A stretch of 6,283 nt of DNA, from contig DATJRE010000331.1 of NCBI GenBank assembly GCA_035505095.1, positions 1 to 6,283 on the forward strand, written 5' to 3'. This document shows, in pieces, positions 5,902 through 6,283 of the stretch. A program made the translations under genes and the position numbers. The notes beneath the pieces were generated by a model, which did not search any database, was not told where the DNA came from, and saw only the letters and a list, made by a program, of their open reading frames with translations. The DNA comes from JOPF133 sp035505095 (GTDB lineage: Bacteria; Acidobacteriota; Terriglobia; Bryobacterales; Bryobacteraceae). Position 1 is the stretch's first letter. Each line of letters opens with the position of its first letter.

Positions 5902-6283
5902 TCAGGCCTGGTATTGCTCTTCGGTAACGTGTTCCATCCAGTCGACGGCTTTTCCGTTGAGCGGTTCCTGAATGGCGATGTGCGTCACGGCAGTGGTGGG
6001 CGCGGCGCCATGCCAGTGCTTCTCATCGTGCGCGAACCAGATTACGTCGCCCGGACGGATTTCTTCTATGGGCCCGCCCCAGCGCTGGGCGCGGCCGCAA
6101 CCGGCGGTCACGATGAGGGTCTGGCCCAGAGGGTGAGTGTGCCACGCCGTGCGGGCGCCCGGCTCGAACGTCACACTGGCGCCGAACGCGCGGGCCGGGG
6201 CGGGCGGGTTAAACAGCGGATCGATGCGCACGGCGCCGGTGAAATATTCGGCCGGTCCTTTGGCGGAGGGCTGCGAGCCGTTG
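5902..6283 (-). CDS. Cupin, manganese hydroxynitrile lyase-like (partial, start beyond window)
   Basis: A small single-domain cupin whose first few residues lie beyond base 6283; 126 residues are visible. The frame stays open to the window edge (NGSQPSAKGPAEYFTGAV), so the GTG at 6231 is an internal Val and not the start. Cupin motif 1 is GARTAWHTHPLGQ (visible residues 42-54) and motif 2 includes EKHWHG (87-92). Numbered as in Granulicella tundricola hydroxynitrile lyase, which I align from memory, the metal ligands His53, His55, Gln59 and His94 are all present, as are active-site Ala40, Val42, Thr50, His106 and Gln110. That enzyme splits cyanohydrins into an aldehyde and HCN in vitro; its natural role is unclear. 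The Pro-x-Gly of motif 2 is replaced by Ala-His-Asp (visible 84-86). It precedes the alcohol dehydrogenase by 36 bases in a likely operon. The cupin family is certain; the lyase activity is inferred. Confidence 0.88.
   Translation of the reverse strand, partial: NGSQPSAKGPAEYFTGAVRIDPLFNPPAPARAFGASVTFEPGARTAWHTHPLGQTLIVTAGCGRAQRWGGPIEEIRPGDVIWFAHDEKHWHGAAPTTAVTHIAIQEPLNGKAVDWMEHVTEEQYQA

Noticed and set aside
5890..5907. Small GGCCT/AGGCC hairpin at the cupin stop codon
   Set aside because: Only five base pairs, overlaps the stop codon, has no T tract, and lies in a short gap between two probably co-transcribed genes.
5902..6231. Complete 109-residue cupin starting at the GTG at 6231
   Set aside because: The frame stays open to the window edge and the upstream residues match the N-terminus of hydroxynitrile-lyase cupins, so the gene is longer and cut by the window.

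Overview
The window is GC-rich, and every gene I can support lies on the minus strand, so transcription runs from right to left. The gene content suggests an Acidobacteriota member, probably of the Solibacter/Bryobacterales type. The clues are an ECF-like sigma factor (Sigma70_ECF family) paired with a Ser/Thr kinase carrying a PD40 beta-propeller, a PEP-CTERM surface protein, and a cupin very close to the acidobacterial manganese hydroxynitrile lyases. This placement rests on family knowledge; there is no marker gene in the window.

Layout in transcription order: (1) 6283-5902, a cupin cut off at the window edge, which keeps all the metal and active-site positions I recall for Granulicella tundricola hydroxynitrile lyase; (2) 5865-4807, a zinc alcohol dehydrogenase of the YahK/CAD type, 36 bases downstream with a strong Shine-Dalgarno, probably in one operon with the cupin; (3) 4676-4068, an ECF-like sigma factor with its own candidate promoter almost touching its start codon; (4) 4081-1343, a 912-residue membrane Ser/Thr kinase with an extracytoplasmic propeller, whose start overlaps the sigma stop by 14 bases; (5) 1192-323, a PEP-CTERM-anchored lectin-like secreted protein; (6) 322-1, a gene-free stretch built from nested GC-rich tandem repeats.

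Two functional units emerge. The cupin and dehydrogenase look like a small aldehyde/cyanohydrin metabolism unit. The sigma factor and kinase form a signalling pair in which the propeller would sense something outside the membrane and the cytoplasmic kinase could act on the sigma factor; no anti-sigma gene is visible. The PEP-CTERM protein follows after a 150-base gap with a strong hairpin and may be an independent surface protein or a target of that pair. I see no mobile element, CRISPR array, tRNA or rRNA. The long plus-strand open frames are codon-register shadows of the minus-strand genes.
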